DNA from: Chloroflexota bacterium
Lineage (GTDB): Bacteria; Chloroflexota; Limnocylindria; Limnocylindrales; CSP1-4
Assembly: GCA_025935925.1 (NCBI GenBank)
Contig: JAICUI010000001.1
Coordinates: 1 to 64,000, forward strand
Direction: 5' to 3'
DNA length: 64,000 bases
This document shows positions 1 through 8,149 of the stretch, piece by piece. Under the pieces are notes generated by a model. The model saw only the letters and a program-made list of their open reading frames with translations, did not search any database and was not told the DNA's origin. Every line of letters begins with the position of its first letter. The stretch's first letter is position 1. The translations under genes were made by a program, and so were the position numbers.

Positions 1-118
1 CCCCTGCAGATCCGACGCGGTTCGGTCGCGAAGCCGGTGTGAGTCCGGCACAGTCCCGCTACGGTGACCGCCCTCTCGGGGGCGGAAGTCCGGTCGCCGA
101 CCAGCCGTCGCCGCTCGA
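1..118 (+). promoter_or_regulatory. Cobalamin riboswitch aptamer (5' end beyond window)
   Basis: The stretch around 29-75 reads GAAGCCGGTGTGAGTCCGGC, then CACAGTCCCGCTACGGTGA. This matches the conserved B12-box core of cobalamin riboswitches: a GCCGGTG...TCCGGC stem followed by the CCCGC-AC-GTGA element. The later AAGTCCGGTCGCCGACCA segment resembles the closing part of the aptamer. The P1 5' strand and upstream promoter are outside the window. The next six genes all serve corrinoid uptake or assembly, so B12-dependent repression of the operon is the natural reading (family knowledge). Confidence 0.9.
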
Positions 119-160
119 GCCTTCGAGAGAAAGGTCAGGCGTGCCGTGCGATCCACCGCC

Positions 161-193
161 TGACCCCCGCTTCGTGACCCGAAGCCGGGGTCA
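161..193 (+). terminator. Hairpin, probable expression platform of the riboswitch
   Basis: TGACCCC (161-167) pairs with GGGGTCA (187-193). After one C-C mismatch, GCTTCG (169-174) pairs with CGAAGC (180-185), giving a 13-bp stem with a 5-base loop. It lies between the aptamer and the favoured GTG start at 225. Only TTCC follows, so there is no classic U-tract. It could be a weak or Rho-assisted terminator, or an anti-terminator partner. Its position argues that translation does not begin at the in-frame GTGs at 141 or 174. Confidence 0.6.
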
Positions 194-224
194 TTCCGTC
201 TCCACTCCCTGCCGGAGCCCCTTC

Positions 225-1289
225 GTGGACGCACGCCCCGTTCCCGCGCGCCGCCGACGCCCGCGGCCCGCCCCTCCCCCCGTCCCGTTGCTCATCGCCC
301 TCCTCGCGCTCCTCGTCGCGGCGTGCTCGGGCGCCACGGCGACGCCCGTGCCCGCGGCACCGACGCCGCCGCCCAGCCCGGCCGCGACGCCGGCATCGAC
401 CGCGACCCCGACCGTGTCGCCGGTGGCGGCGTTCCCCGTGACCGTCACCGACGACGAAGGCACCAAGGTCACGATCGACGCGGAGCCGCACAGGATCGTC
501 GCTCTGACGCCCGCGGCGACCGAGACGCTGTTCGCGCTCGGGCTCGGCGACCGGGTCGTCGGCAAGGCGCAGGACGTGGACCTGTTCCCGCCCGAGGCGA
601 AACCGATCCCGGAGGTCGCGGTCTACGATAACGTCGACGTCGAGAAGGTGACCGGGCTCGCGCCCGACCTCGTCATCGCCGGCGGCAACAACTTCAACAA
701 GCCGGACGCGATCGCCAAGCTCCGCTCGCTCGGGGTGCCGGTGGTCGTCGAGTACGCGCCAGACGTCGCGACGGTGCTCGCGGACATCCGGCTCATCGGC
801 AGCGCGACCGGCACCGCCGACGCGGCAACCGGGATCACGGACCGCATGTCGCGGGAGATGGCGCGCGTCCAGACTGCCGTGCAGGGCCTCCCGCGGCCGC
901 GGACCTGGTACGAGCTCGACGCGACCGGCGCCTTCTACGGCCCGGCCGATCACTCGTTCCTCGCCGAGATGCTGGGGATGGCGGGCGCCGACCCGATCAC
1001 GACGGGCTCGCCGGACGCCTACGACATCCCCGCCGAGCGCCTGATCGCGGCGGACCCCGAGCTGATCCTGCTCGCGGACGCGCGGTACGGGACGAAGGCC
1101 GAGGACGTCGCGAAGCGCCCGGGGTGGTCGGCGATGAGCGCCGTCAGGAGCGGCGACATCCGGCCGATCGACGACACCACGGTGACCCGCCCCGGGCCGC
1201 GGCTGTTCCTCGGGCTGGCGCTCCTCGCCCGGACGATCCATCCCGACGCCCCGATCCCGTCCGCCGAGCCCATCCCGCCGGTGCCGTGA
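225..1289 (+). CDS. btuF: ABC transporter substrate-binding lipoprotein, cobalamin type (BtuF-like)
   Basis: Predicted extracytoplasmic corrinoid-binding lipoprotein of 354 aa. Start GTG 225 has GGAG at 214-217 and gives an Arg-rich N-terminus, a hydrophobic stretch and a lipobox LVAAC with Cys at residue 34. A Thr/Pro-rich linker (about 37-70) precedes the periplasmic-binding (helical backbone) domain, whose opening PHRIVALTPAATETLFALG is typical of the BtuF/FepB family. In-frame GTGs at 141 (AGAAAGG upstream) and 174 are alternatives, but both lie before or in the regulatory hairpin. The riboswitch and the cob genes point to B12; from this protein alone, heme or siderophore binding could not be excluded. 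Confidence 0.88.
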   Translation: MDARPVPARRRRPRPAPPPVPLLIALLALLVAACSGATATPVPAAPTPPPSPAATPASTATPTVSPVAAFPVTVTDDEGTKVTIDAEPHRIVALTPAATETLFALGLGDRVVGKAQDVDLFPPEAKPIPEVAVYDNVDVEKVTGLAPDLVIAGGNNFNKPDAIAKLRSLGVPVVVEYAPDVATVLADIRLIGSATGTADAATGITDRMSREMARVQTAVQGLPRPRTWYELDATGAFYGPADHSFLAEMLGMAGADPITTGSPDAYDIPAERLIAADPELILLADARYGTKAEDVAKRPGWSAMSAVRSGDIRPIDDTTVTRPGPRLFLGLALLARTIHPDAPIPSAEPIPPVP

Positions 1290-1293
1290 CGCG

Positions 1294-2379
1294 ATGACCA
1301 CCCCGACCACGACCCGCGCGCCGGCGCTCGGCGGCCTGCCGCTCGCCGTACGCGTCCGGCCCCGGACGCGAGCGTGGCGACTGGCCGTGGTCGGCATCGC
1401 GGTCGCCGTCGCGGCGTGCATCCTCGGCATCGTCCTGGGCACGGTGACGGTGCCGGTCGCGGACACCCTCGCGGTGCTCGTCGACCACCTCGTGCCCGGC
1501 GCGACGTCGAGCGTGAGCGCCACGACGGACGCGATCGTCTGGGACCTCCGGGTGCCGCGGGTCCTGACCGCGCTCGTCGTCGGGACGGCGCTCGCGGTCG
1601 CGGGTGCGACGTTCCAGGGCCTGCTGCGCAACCCGCTCGCGGACCCGTACGTCCTCGGCACGGCGTCCGGCGCGGCCCTCGGTGCGGCGATCGCCGTCCT
1701 GGTCCCGGTCCGGTTCGCGATCGTGGGGTTCGGCCTCGTCCAGGTGCTGGCGTTCGCCGGCGCGCTGCTCGCGGTGACCGCGGTGTACCGCCTGTCGCGC
1801 ATCGGCGGGCTGTCGCCCCTGACCAGCCTGCTCCTGACGGGCTACGCGGTCGGATCCCTGCTCGCCGCCGGGCTGGCGATGGCGATGTACCTCTCGGGTG
1901 CCGCGCTGCGGACGATCTTCGGGTTCCTGCTCGGCGGGTTCGAGGCGTCGTCGTGGGAGCGCCTCGCGGGCGTGCTGCCGCTGATCGCGATCGGCACGGT
2001 GCTGATCGCCGTCCGGGCGCGGTCGCTCAACGCGCTGCTGCTCGGCGAGGAGTCGGCGATGCACCTCGGCGTCGACGTCCGGCGCGAGCGAACGATCCTG
2101 CTGGCACTCGCGTCGCTCGTGACCGCGGCCGCGGTGACGGTGAGCGGCCTCATCGGCTTCGTGGGGCTCGTGGTGCCGCACGTGGTGCGGCTCATCGTCG
2201 GGCCGAACGCCCGGGCGGTGATCCCGCTGTCGGCGCTCTGGGGCGCGAACCTGATGCTGCTGTCGGATCTCGTCGCACGGCTGCTCGGCGACGTGCCCGT
2301 GGGCGTCGTGACGGCGGCGATCGGTGCGCCGTTCTTCCTCGTCGTCCTGCGCTCGGCGCGGGCCGGGTACGAGCTGTGA
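1294..2379 (+). CDS. btuC: FecCD-family ABC transporter permease (BtuC)
   Basis: 361-aa polytopic membrane protein, the permease subunit of a cobalamin importer. It has about nine or ten hydrophobic segments. Family landmarks are visible: RNPLADPYVLGTASGAALGA in the first third and LIGFVGLVVPHVVRLIVGP in the last third, the latter near the loop that contacts the ATPase. The ATG lies five bases after the btuF stop, and its own stop overlaps the next GTG (GTGA at 2376-2379), so the genes are translationally coupled. Cobalamin specificity rests on the upstream riboswitch. Confidence 0.92.
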   Translation: MTTPTTTRAPALGGLPLAVRVRPRTRAWRLAVVGIAVAVAACILGIVLGTVTVPVADTLAVLVDHLVPGATSSVSATTDAIVWDLRVPRVLTALVVGTALAVAGATFQGLLRNPLADPYVLGTASGAALGAAIAVLVPVRFAIVGFGLVQVLAFAGALLAVTAVYRLSRIGGLSPLTSLLLTGYAVGSLLAAGLAMAMYLSGAALRTIFGFLLGGFEASSWERLAGVLPLIAIGTVLIAVRARSLNALLLGEESAMHLGVDVRRERTILLALASLVTAAAVTVSGLIGFVGLVVPHVVRLIVGPNARAVIPLSALWGANLMLLSDLVARLLGDVPVGVVTAAIGAPFFLVVLRSARAGYEL

Positions 2380-3134
2380 CCGCCGCCGCGATCGCCCTCG
2401 AGGGCGTGACCGTCGCGTACGGCGAGCGACTCGTGCTGCGGGACGTCGACCTCGCGATCGGGCGGGGTGAGCTCGTCGCCGTCATCGGGCCGAACGGCGC
2501 GGGCAAGTCGACGCTGCTCCGGGCCGCGACGGGGCTCGTGGCGCCGGCGGCGGGCCGGATCCTGGTCGACGGCGAGCCGGTCCGCGGGCTCGATCGCGCC
2601 GCCGTCGCGCGACGGATCGCGGTCGTACCCCAGGTGGCCGCGCTGCCGTTCTCGGCGCGCGTCGAGGAGGTCGTCGCGCTCGGGCGCGTGCCGCACGAGG
2701 ACCCGATCCGCGGTCCGCGGCCGTCCGATCGCGCCGCGGTCGCCGCCGCGATCGAGCGCGTGGGCCTGGGTCACCTGCTGGGTCGGGACGCGCGCGAGCT
2801 GTCGCAGGGCGAACGGCAGCTGGTCCTCGTCGGCGTAGCCGTCGCGCAGGCCGCCGCGACGATGCTGCTCGACGAGCCGACGATCCACCTCGACCTGCGG
2901 CACCAGGTGCAGACGATGGAGCTGCTCGCCGACCTGAACGAGCGCGACGGCACGACGACCGTGGCCGTGCTCCACGACCTCGCCCTGGCGGCCGCGTTCT
3001 TCCCGCGCCTGGTCCTCGTCGCGGACGGTCGCGTGGTCGCCGACGGCGCGCCGGCCTGGGTCCTCGCGCCGGAGCGCATCCGGGACGTGTTCGGCGTCGA
3101 CCCGGCGCTCGTCCGCCTGCCGGCGCCCGTCTGA
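2376..3134 (+). CDS. btuD: ABC transporter ATP-binding protein (BtuD)
   Basis: 252-aa ATPase that powers the BtuCD importer. Visible motifs are Walker A GPNGAGKST (about residues 38-46), signature LSQGERQ, Walker B MLLDEPTIHLDL (the usual SHLD is IHLD here) and a switch His in VLHDLALA. The start GTG 2376 overlaps the btuC stop as GTGA. Length is normal for the family. It is the last transporter gene before the nucleotide-loop enzymes. Confidence 0.93.
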   Translation: MTAAAIALEGVTVAYGERLVLRDVDLAIGRGELVAVIGPNGAGKSTLLRAATGLVAPAAGRILVDGEPVRGLDRAAVARRIAVVPQVAALPFSARVEEVVALGRVPHEDPIRGPRPSDRAAVAAAIERVGLGHLLGRDARELSQGERQLVLVGVAVAQAAATMLLDEPTIHLDLRHQVQTMELLADLNERDGTTTVAVLHDLALAAAFFPRLVLVADGRVVADGAPAWVLAPERIRDVFGVDPALVRLPAPV

Positions 3135-3136
3135 GC

Positions 3137-3916
3137 GTGCGGACGATCCTGGCCGCGGTCGCGTTCCTGACCCGGATCCCGGTGCCGGCTGCGACGCCCA
3201 CGGCGCCCGAGGCGTCGGCGGCCTCGTCTCCGGCCGGCCCGGCCGCGTTCGGGCTCGTCGGCGCCGGGCTCGGTGCCGTGGCGGCGCTCCCGCTGCTCGC
3301 CCTCGGCGATCGCGTCCCGTGGATCGCGGCGCTCCTCGCCGTCGCGATCCTCGCGATCGCCTCGGGCGCGCTCCACCTCGACGGCCTCGCCGACACCGCC
3401 GACGCGCTCGCCGCGCCCGACCCCGAGCGCGCCGAGCGGGCTCGCAAGGATCCGGCGGTCGGCGCCGCGGGCGCCGTCGCGCTGCTGCTGGCGCTGGGGC
3501 TCGAGGTCGCGGCGCTCGCGCAGCTCGCGTCGAGCCCGCGGGCGGCCGTCGTGGTGCTGGTGATCGCCGCCGCGTGGGGCCGGGCCGCGGCGGTGGTCGT
3601 GGCGATCGCGGCGAGGGGCGGGGCCCGGGCCGCTGGACTCGCGGCGGGGTTCGCACGCGACGCGCGCGGCGTCGACGCGGTCCTCGCGGCCGCCGTGCCC
3701 GTCGCGCTGCTCGCCGGCCCGATCCTGCTCGAGGGATCGCTGTTCGCGTGCATCGCCGTCGCGCTCGGGATGGTGGTGGGGCTGGCCGCCGCGTGGGCCG
3801 TCGTGCATGCCCGGCACGGCCTCGACGGCGACGGCCTCGGCGCGACCGTGGTGCTCGCCGAGACGTCCGTCCTCGTCGCCGCGGCGATCGCCGCATCCGC
3901 CGTGGCGCCGAGCTGA
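3137..3916 (+). CDS. cobS: Adenosylcobinamide-GDP ribazoletransferase (cobalamin synthase)
   Basis: 259-aa integral membrane enzyme that joins adenosylcobinamide-GDP to alpha-ribazole (phosphate), the last step of nucleotide-loop assembly. Family features are the N-terminal FLTRIPVP, the acidic motif ALHLDGLADTADAL (about residues 75-88) and KDPAVGAAGAVALLLALGL, followed by several hydrophobic helices. The GTG start is two bases after the btuD stop. Its stop shares one A with the next ATG (TGATG). Confidence 0.93.
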   Translation: MRTILAAVAFLTRIPVPAATPTAPEASAASSPAGPAAFGLVGAGLGAVAALPLLALGDRVPWIAALLAVAILAIASGALHLDGLADTADALAAPDPERAERARKDPAVGAAGAVALLLALGLEVAALAQLASSPRAAVVVLVIAAAWGRAAAVVVAIAARGGARAAGLAAGFARDARGVDAVLAAAVPVALLAGPILLEGSLFACIAVALGMVVGLAAAWAVVHARHGLDGDGLGATVVLAETSVLVAAAIAASAVAPS

Positions 3917-4449
3917 TGGCGCACCCGCTCGTGTTCCTGCTCGGCGGCACGCGCAGCGGCAAGAGCGGTCGCGCGCTCGCGCGCACGCGCGAGCTCGCGG
4001 GCGACGGCCGGGCGTGGGTGCTCGCGACGGCCATCCCGGGCGACCCGGAGCTCGATCGCCGGATCGCGCGCCATCGCCGGGACCGGCCGGCGTCGTGGCC
4101 CACGATCGACGTCGGGACCGACCTGGCCGGCGCGATCGCGAGGACCGCGGACGCCGAGCCGGTGCTCGTCGAAGGCCTCACGCTGTGGCTCAGCGCGCTG
4201 GCCGGCGACGAGCCCGTCGACCCCGACCCCATCCTGGACGGCCCGCTCGCCGCGGCGCTGGCGGCGATCGACGCCCGGCCCGGACCCGTCGTGATCGTCA
4301 GCGACGAGCTCGGGATCGGCCTCGCGCCGATGCACGCGGGTGCCCGATCGTTCCGCGACCTCACCGGCCTTGCCCACCAGCGCATCGCCGCCCACGCCGA
4401 CGAGGTCGAGCTCGTCGTCGCCGGCCTGCCGCTACGGCTCAAGCCGTGA
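3916..4449 (+). CDS. cobU: Adenosylcobinamide kinase / adenosylcobinamide-phosphate guanylyltransferase
   Basis: 177-aa bifunctional enzyme that phosphorylates adenosylcobinamide and then transfers GMP from GTP. The N-terminus has P-loop GGTRSGKS (residues 10-17). RHRRDRPASWPTID carries the conserved His and Arg residues of the family, with the histidine that accepts GMP. The C-terminal part has VSDELGIGLAP, FRDLTGLAHQRIAAHADEV and VAGLPLRLK, all typical of CobU. It overlaps cobS by one base and cobT by four (GTGA). Confidence 0.94.
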   Translation: MAHPLVFLLGGTRSGKSGRALARTRELAGDGRAWVLATAIPGDPELDRRIARHRRDRPASWPTIDVGTDLAGAIARTADAEPVLVEGLTLWLSALAGDEPVDPDPILDGPLAAALAAIDARPGPVVIVSDELGIGLAPMHAGARSFRDLTGLAHQRIAAHADEVELVVAGLPLRLKP

Positions 4450-5528
4450 GCGAGCTCGAGCGCGCGCTCGCCGCGATCCATGCCCTGGGCGAGCCCGATG
4501 CGGGCGCCATCGCGGCGGCACGTGCGCATCTCGACGCCCTGACGAAGCCGCCCGGGAGCCTGGGCCGGCTCGAGGAGCTCGTGGAGCAGCTCGCAGGGAT
4601 CACCGGCGATCCGGCGCCGCGCGTCGATCACCCGGCGATCGTCGTCGCCGCGGGCGATCACGGCGTCGCCCGGCACGGCGTGTCCGCCTATCCGCCCGAG
4701 GTGACCGCGCAGATGGTCGCCAACTTCGTCGCCGGCGGGGCGGCGATCAACGCCCTCGCCGGGGGCATCGGGGCCGACGTCGTGGTGGTCGACGTGGGCG
4801 TCGCCGGGGCCGTCCCGGACGGTGACCCCGACACGGCGCACGCGCGGCTGCTGCGCCGCCGGGTCCGCGACGGCACCGCGGACTTCACCGCGGGTCCCGC
4901 GATGCGCCGCGAGGACGCCGAGGCCGCGATCGAGGCCGGCATCGAGGTTGCCCGTGATGTGGCCGCGGATGGCGCCGGGATCGTCGGCGTCGGCGAGATG
5001 GGCATCGGCAACACGACCGCGGCGAGCGCCGTGGCGTCGGTGCTGACCGGGTTCGCGCCCGACGCGGTCACCGGGCTCGGGACGGGCGTCGATGCCGAAG
5101 GACGGCAGCGGAAGGTCCGGGCCATCGAGCGGGCGATCGCCGTGAACGCGCCGGACCGGCTCGATCCCGTCGGGGTTCTCGCGGCGGTCGGCGGGCTCGA
5201 GATCGCGTGCCTGACGGGCGTGATCCTCGGCGCGGCGGCCGCACGCATCCCCGTCGTCCTCGACGGGTTCATCACCGGTGCGGCGGCCCTCGTCGCCTGC
5301 GATCTCGCCCCCGGGCTGCCCGACCGGCTGATCGCCGCGCACCGGTCGCCCGAGCCAGGGCATGCCATCGTCCTCAACCGTCTCGGCCTGCGCCCGCTGC
5401 TCGAGCTCGAGCTGCGGCTGGGCGAGGGGAGTGGCGCGGCCCTCGCGATCGGGCTCCTCCAGGCGGCGGCGCGCGTCCGCGACGGCATGGCGACGTTCGA
5501 CGACGCGGGCGTGTCGGGGCCCGCCTGA
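4446..5528 (+). CDS. cobT: Nicotinate-nucleotide-dimethylbenzimidazole phosphoribosyltransferase
   Basis: 360-aa enzyme making alpha-ribazole phosphate from NaMN and dimethylbenzimidazole. Landmarks are LTKPPGSLGRLEELVEQLA near the N-terminus, AAGDHGVARHGVSAYP, GEMGIGNTTAASA in the middle, and LRLGEGSGAALA near the C-terminus, which carries the catalytic glutamate of the family. The GTG start overlaps the cobU stop. This closes the riboswitch-led operon. No adenosyltransferase or corrin-ring synthesis gene is present here, so the block looks like salvage plus lower-ligand attachment. Confidence 0.94.
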   Translation: MSELERALAAIHALGEPDAGAIAAARAHLDALTKPPGSLGRLEELVEQLAGITGDPAPRVDHPAIVVAAGDHGVARHGVSAYPPEVTAQMVANFVAGGAAINALAGGIGADVVVVDVGVAGAVPDGDPDTAHARLLRRRVRDGTADFTAGPAMRREDAEAAIEAGIEVARDVAADGAGIVGVGEMGIGNTTAASAVASVLTGFAPDAVTGLGTGVDAEGRQRKVRAIERAIAVNAPDRLDPVGVLAAVGGLEIACLTGVILGAAAARIPVVLDGFITGAAALVACDLAPGLPDRLIAAHRSPEPGHAIVLNRLGLRPLLELELRLGEGSGAALAIGLLQAAARVRDGMATFDDAGVSGPA

Positions 5529-5583
5529 CGCCGCCCCGCGGCCCGCGTCTCGATCGGCGCCCGGATGCCGGATGATGGCGGGG

Positions 5584-6705
5584 ATGCGGATCGCGGACTT
5601 CGAGCTCGAACGCTTCTTCGCCCGCTACGAGTTCGCCGTGCGCCACCTGCTGTGCGCGAGCGACGTCGAGGGCTGGGCGATGGCGGACCTGGTCGCGCTC
5701 GCGGACGCCGAAGGCGCCGAGCTGTGGCGCGACCTCCGGCTCGGCTACACGGAGTCGCTCGGGCACCCGCTGCTGCGGCGCGAGATCGCCACCCTGTACG
5801 ACACGGTGGCCGAGGACGAGGTCCTCGTGTTCAGCGGCGCAGAGGAAGCGATCTTCGTGCTGGCGAACGTGATGCTCGGCCCGCGCGACCATGCGATCGT
5901 CGGGTGGCCCAGCTACCAGAGCCTCCACGAGGTCGCCCGCTCGACCGGCGCGGACGTCGCGCTCCACGAGCTCCGCGAGGAGGACGGCTGGGCGATCGAC
6001 GTCGATCGGCTGCGCGGAGAGCTGCGCGCGACGACCAGGCTCATCGTCATCAACGCGCCGCACAACCCGACGGGCTCGATGCCGGATGCCGCGACGTTCG
6101 GCGCGATCGTGGACCTCGCGGCCGACGCCGGCGCGACGCTGGTCGTCGACGAGGTCTACCGGTTCCTGGAGCGCGACGCGGCGGACCGCCTGATGGCCGG
6201 CGCCGACGCGGGCCCGCACGTCGTCAGCATCGGCGTGATGTCCAAGTCGTTCGCGCTGGCCGGCGTGCGGATCGGGTGGCTGGCCACCCACGACGCCGCA
6301 CTCCTCGATGCCGCCGCGCGGTTCAAGGACTACACGACGATCTGCGCGTCGGCGCCCGCCGAGGTGCTGTCGCTGATCGCGCTGCGCGCCCGCGACGTGG
6401 TGCTGGGGCGCAGCCGGGCCATCGTGGACGCGAACCTCGACCTGATCGACCCGTTCTTCGAACGGCAGGCCCGGCACTTCCGATGGGTCCGGCCGCGTGG
6501 CGGCCCGGTCGGCTTCCCGGAGCTCCTGGGCGGCGTCCCGATCGACCGGTTCGCGCAGGACCTGCTCGAGGCGACCGGCGTCCTCATCGCGCCGGGCTCG
6601 ATCTTCGGGCACCCGGGCAACCACTTCCGTCTCGGGTTCGGGCGCACGACGATGCCCGCGGCGCTCGCCGAGCTCGAGGCCTTCACGTCGCGGACGCTCG
6701 GCTGA
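5584..6705 (+). CDS. Class I/II PLP-dependent aminotransferase
   Basis: 373-aa fold-type I PLP enzyme. Motifs seen: NAPHNPTGSMP, VVDEVYR with the PLP-ring aspartate, VMSKSFALAGVRIGW with the Schiff-base lysine, and the substrate-carboxylate arginine in HFRLGFGR. ATG 5584 puts MRIADFELERFF at the N-terminus; ATGs at 5572 and 5575 are alternatives. It follows cobT by about 55 bases on the same strand, so it may be read through from the B12 operon. CobD (threonine-phosphate decarboxylase) is a related fold, but nothing here decides for it. The substrate is unknown. Confidence 0.85.
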   Translation: MRIADFELERFFARYEFAVRHLLCASDVEGWAMADLVALADAEGAELWRDLRLGYTESLGHPLLRREIATLYDTVAEDEVLVFSGAEEAIFVLANVMLGPRDHAIVGWPSYQSLHEVARSTGADVALHELREEDGWAIDVDRLRGELRATTRLIVINAPHNPTGSMPDAATFGAIVDLAADAGATLVVDEVYRFLERDAADRLMAGADAGPHVVSIGVMSKSFALAGVRIGWLATHDAALLDAAARFKDYTTICASAPAEVLSLIALRARDVVLGRSRAIVDANLDLIDPFFERQARHFRWVRPRGGPVGFPELLGGVPIDRFAQDLLEATGVLIAPGSIFGHPGNHFRLGFGRTTMPAALAELEAFTSRTLG

Positions 6706-6757
6706 CATGGCGGAGTGGATCTGCGAGCGGGTGCGGGCGAACCTGGGCGACGGCTAG

Positions 6758-8149
6758 CTAGGGAACGCGCGGGACCTCGGGCAGGGCCGCGAACCCGCCG
6801 AGGAAGCGCGCGGTGATCCGCGTCGCGATCCCGAGGTCGTCGATCCGGATGTTCTCGTCGGGTGCGTGGGCGCGACAGTCGTCGCGCGCGGCGCCGAGCG
6901 TCGTCGCGGGGACGCGGTTCGCGGCGCACACCTGGAACATCGGCACGGTCCCGGCCATCGACACGCCGACGCTCGCCGGCATGCCGACGACATCCTCGGA
7001 CGCACGTGCCGCGAGCCGGACGAGCGGGTGGCTGGGCGGGGTCCACCACGCCGGCTCGCCCTCGCGGGGGATGATCTCGACATCCCCGAAGCCGTGGTCG
7101 TCGAGGTGCCGGCGAACGGCGGCGATCATCGCCGACGGGTCCTGGTCGGGGACGATGCGGATGTCGAGGCGCGCGTTCGCCTCCGCCGGCGTGACCGTCT
7201 TGGGCGTCGCCTCGGTGTGGCCCGCCCACAGGCCCTGCAGGTTGAGCGTCGTCTGGAACGTCAGCGCCTCGAGCGCGTCGTAGCCGTCGAGCCCGCCCAC
7301 GAACCGCGACACCTGCCAGTCCTGGCGGATGTCGTCGAGGGTCGAGAGGTCCATCGAGCGGATGGCCGCGAGCTGGTCGTCGGTCGGCGCCCGTTTGCCC
7401 GCGGCGAGCCCGGCCACGGCCGGGCGGCCGTCGGCGTCCCAGAAGGTCGCGAGGGCCGCGATCAACCGGTGGCCCGCGTTGGGCAGCACGACCGTGAGGC
7501 TCGAGTGCGCATCGTGGGCCATGGTCCGGACCCGGAGGTCGAGTACCACGATGCCCTTGCCGCCGCCGACGACCTGCGGTCGGCCCTCGAAGTCGAGCCC
7601 GCCACCCTCGATCAGGGCGGCGTCCGCCTCGCGCAGGCCCGGGCGCAGGCCCAGCAGCGCATCGAGCGCCCCGCTGCCCGTCTCCTCCTGACCCTCGACG
7701 AGGTACCGGACGCGGCACGGCAGCGGCCCGATGGCCGCGAGCCACGCTTCGACCGCCCAGACGCGCGGCAGGAACTCGCCCTTGTTGTCGGTCGCGCCGC
7801 GCGCGTAGACGCGGCCGTCGCGGACCGCGGGCTCGTATGGAGGCGTCGTCCACAGCTCGAGCGGCGACGCCGGCTGGTTGTCGTAGTGCTGGACGGCGGT
7901 CACGGTCCGGGGCCCGTCGCCGATCTCGCCGACGACGAGGGGCGGTGCGCCGTCGACCTCGAGCACTTCGACGCTCGCGCCGAGGCGTCGCAGGCGCGCG
8001 GCGGTCCAGTCCGCGGCGGCCCGCAGGGCAACCGCGTCGCCGCCCTCCGACGGGATCGCGAGGAACTCGATCAGCTCGTGGGTCCAGCCGTCCAGCCGTT
8101 CCGCGACGACGCGGTCGAGCGCCGCGAGCTGGTCATCCGTGGCGGTCAT
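6758..8149 (-). CDS. M20 family metallopeptidase (dipeptidase-like)
   Basis: 463-aa zinc-dependent hydrolase. Metal-site and catalytic motifs are recognisable: TAVQHYDNQP with the first His, YARGATDNKGE with the bridging Asp, and VEGQEETGSGAL with the general-base Glu pair. A dimerisation domain follows, and the metal-binding EGEPAWW region lies in the C-terminal part. It starts at 8149 in an ATGA overlap with the upstream aminomethyltransferase, so the two are co-translated. The physiological substrate cannot be told from sequence. The end converges with the aminotransferase, leaving 52 bases between them. Confidence 0.9.
   Translation of the reverse strand: MTATDDQLAALDRVVAERLDGWTHELIEFLAIPSEGGDAVALRAAADWTAARLRRLGASVEVLEVDGAPPLVVGEIGDGPRTVTAVQHYDNQPASPLELWTTPPYEPAVRDGRVYARGATDNKGEFLPRVWAVEAWLAAIGPLPCRVRYLVEGQEETGSGALDALLGLRPGLREADAALIEGGGLDFEGRPQVVGGGKGIVVLDLRVRTMAHDAHSSLTVVLPNAGHRLIAALATFWDADGRPAVAGLAAGKRAPTDDQLAAIRSMDLSTLDDIRQDWQVSRFVGGLDGYDALEALTFQTTLNLQGLWAGHTEATPKTVTPAEANARLDIRIVPDQDPSAMIAAVRRHLDDHGFGDVEIIPREGEPAWWTPPSHPLVRLAARASEDVVGMPASVGVSMAGTVPMFQVCAANRVPATTLGAARDDCRAHAPDENIRIDDLGIATRITARFLGGFAALPEVPRVP

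Noticed and set aside
1842-5363. Very long minus-strand open frame (over 1,100 codons) opposite the B12 genes
   Set aside because: Its translation is Arg/Pro/Asp-biased low complexity with no motif, and the plus strand encodes six recognisable enzymes. Long antisense frames are a side-effect of the GC-rich codon pattern; the same applies to 29597-33061, 43673-47209 and 48312-52265.
5584-6705. CobD (threonine-phosphate decarboxylase) as the identity of the aminotransferase
   Set aside because: It follows cobT, but the motifs fit a generic class I/II aminotransferase, it is not overlapped with the operon, and nothing specific to CobD is visible.
6707-6757. 16-codon plus-strand ORF after the aminotransferase (begins MAEWICERV)
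   Set aside because: No ribosome site, no homology sense and too short; it is probably just sequence between two convergent stops.
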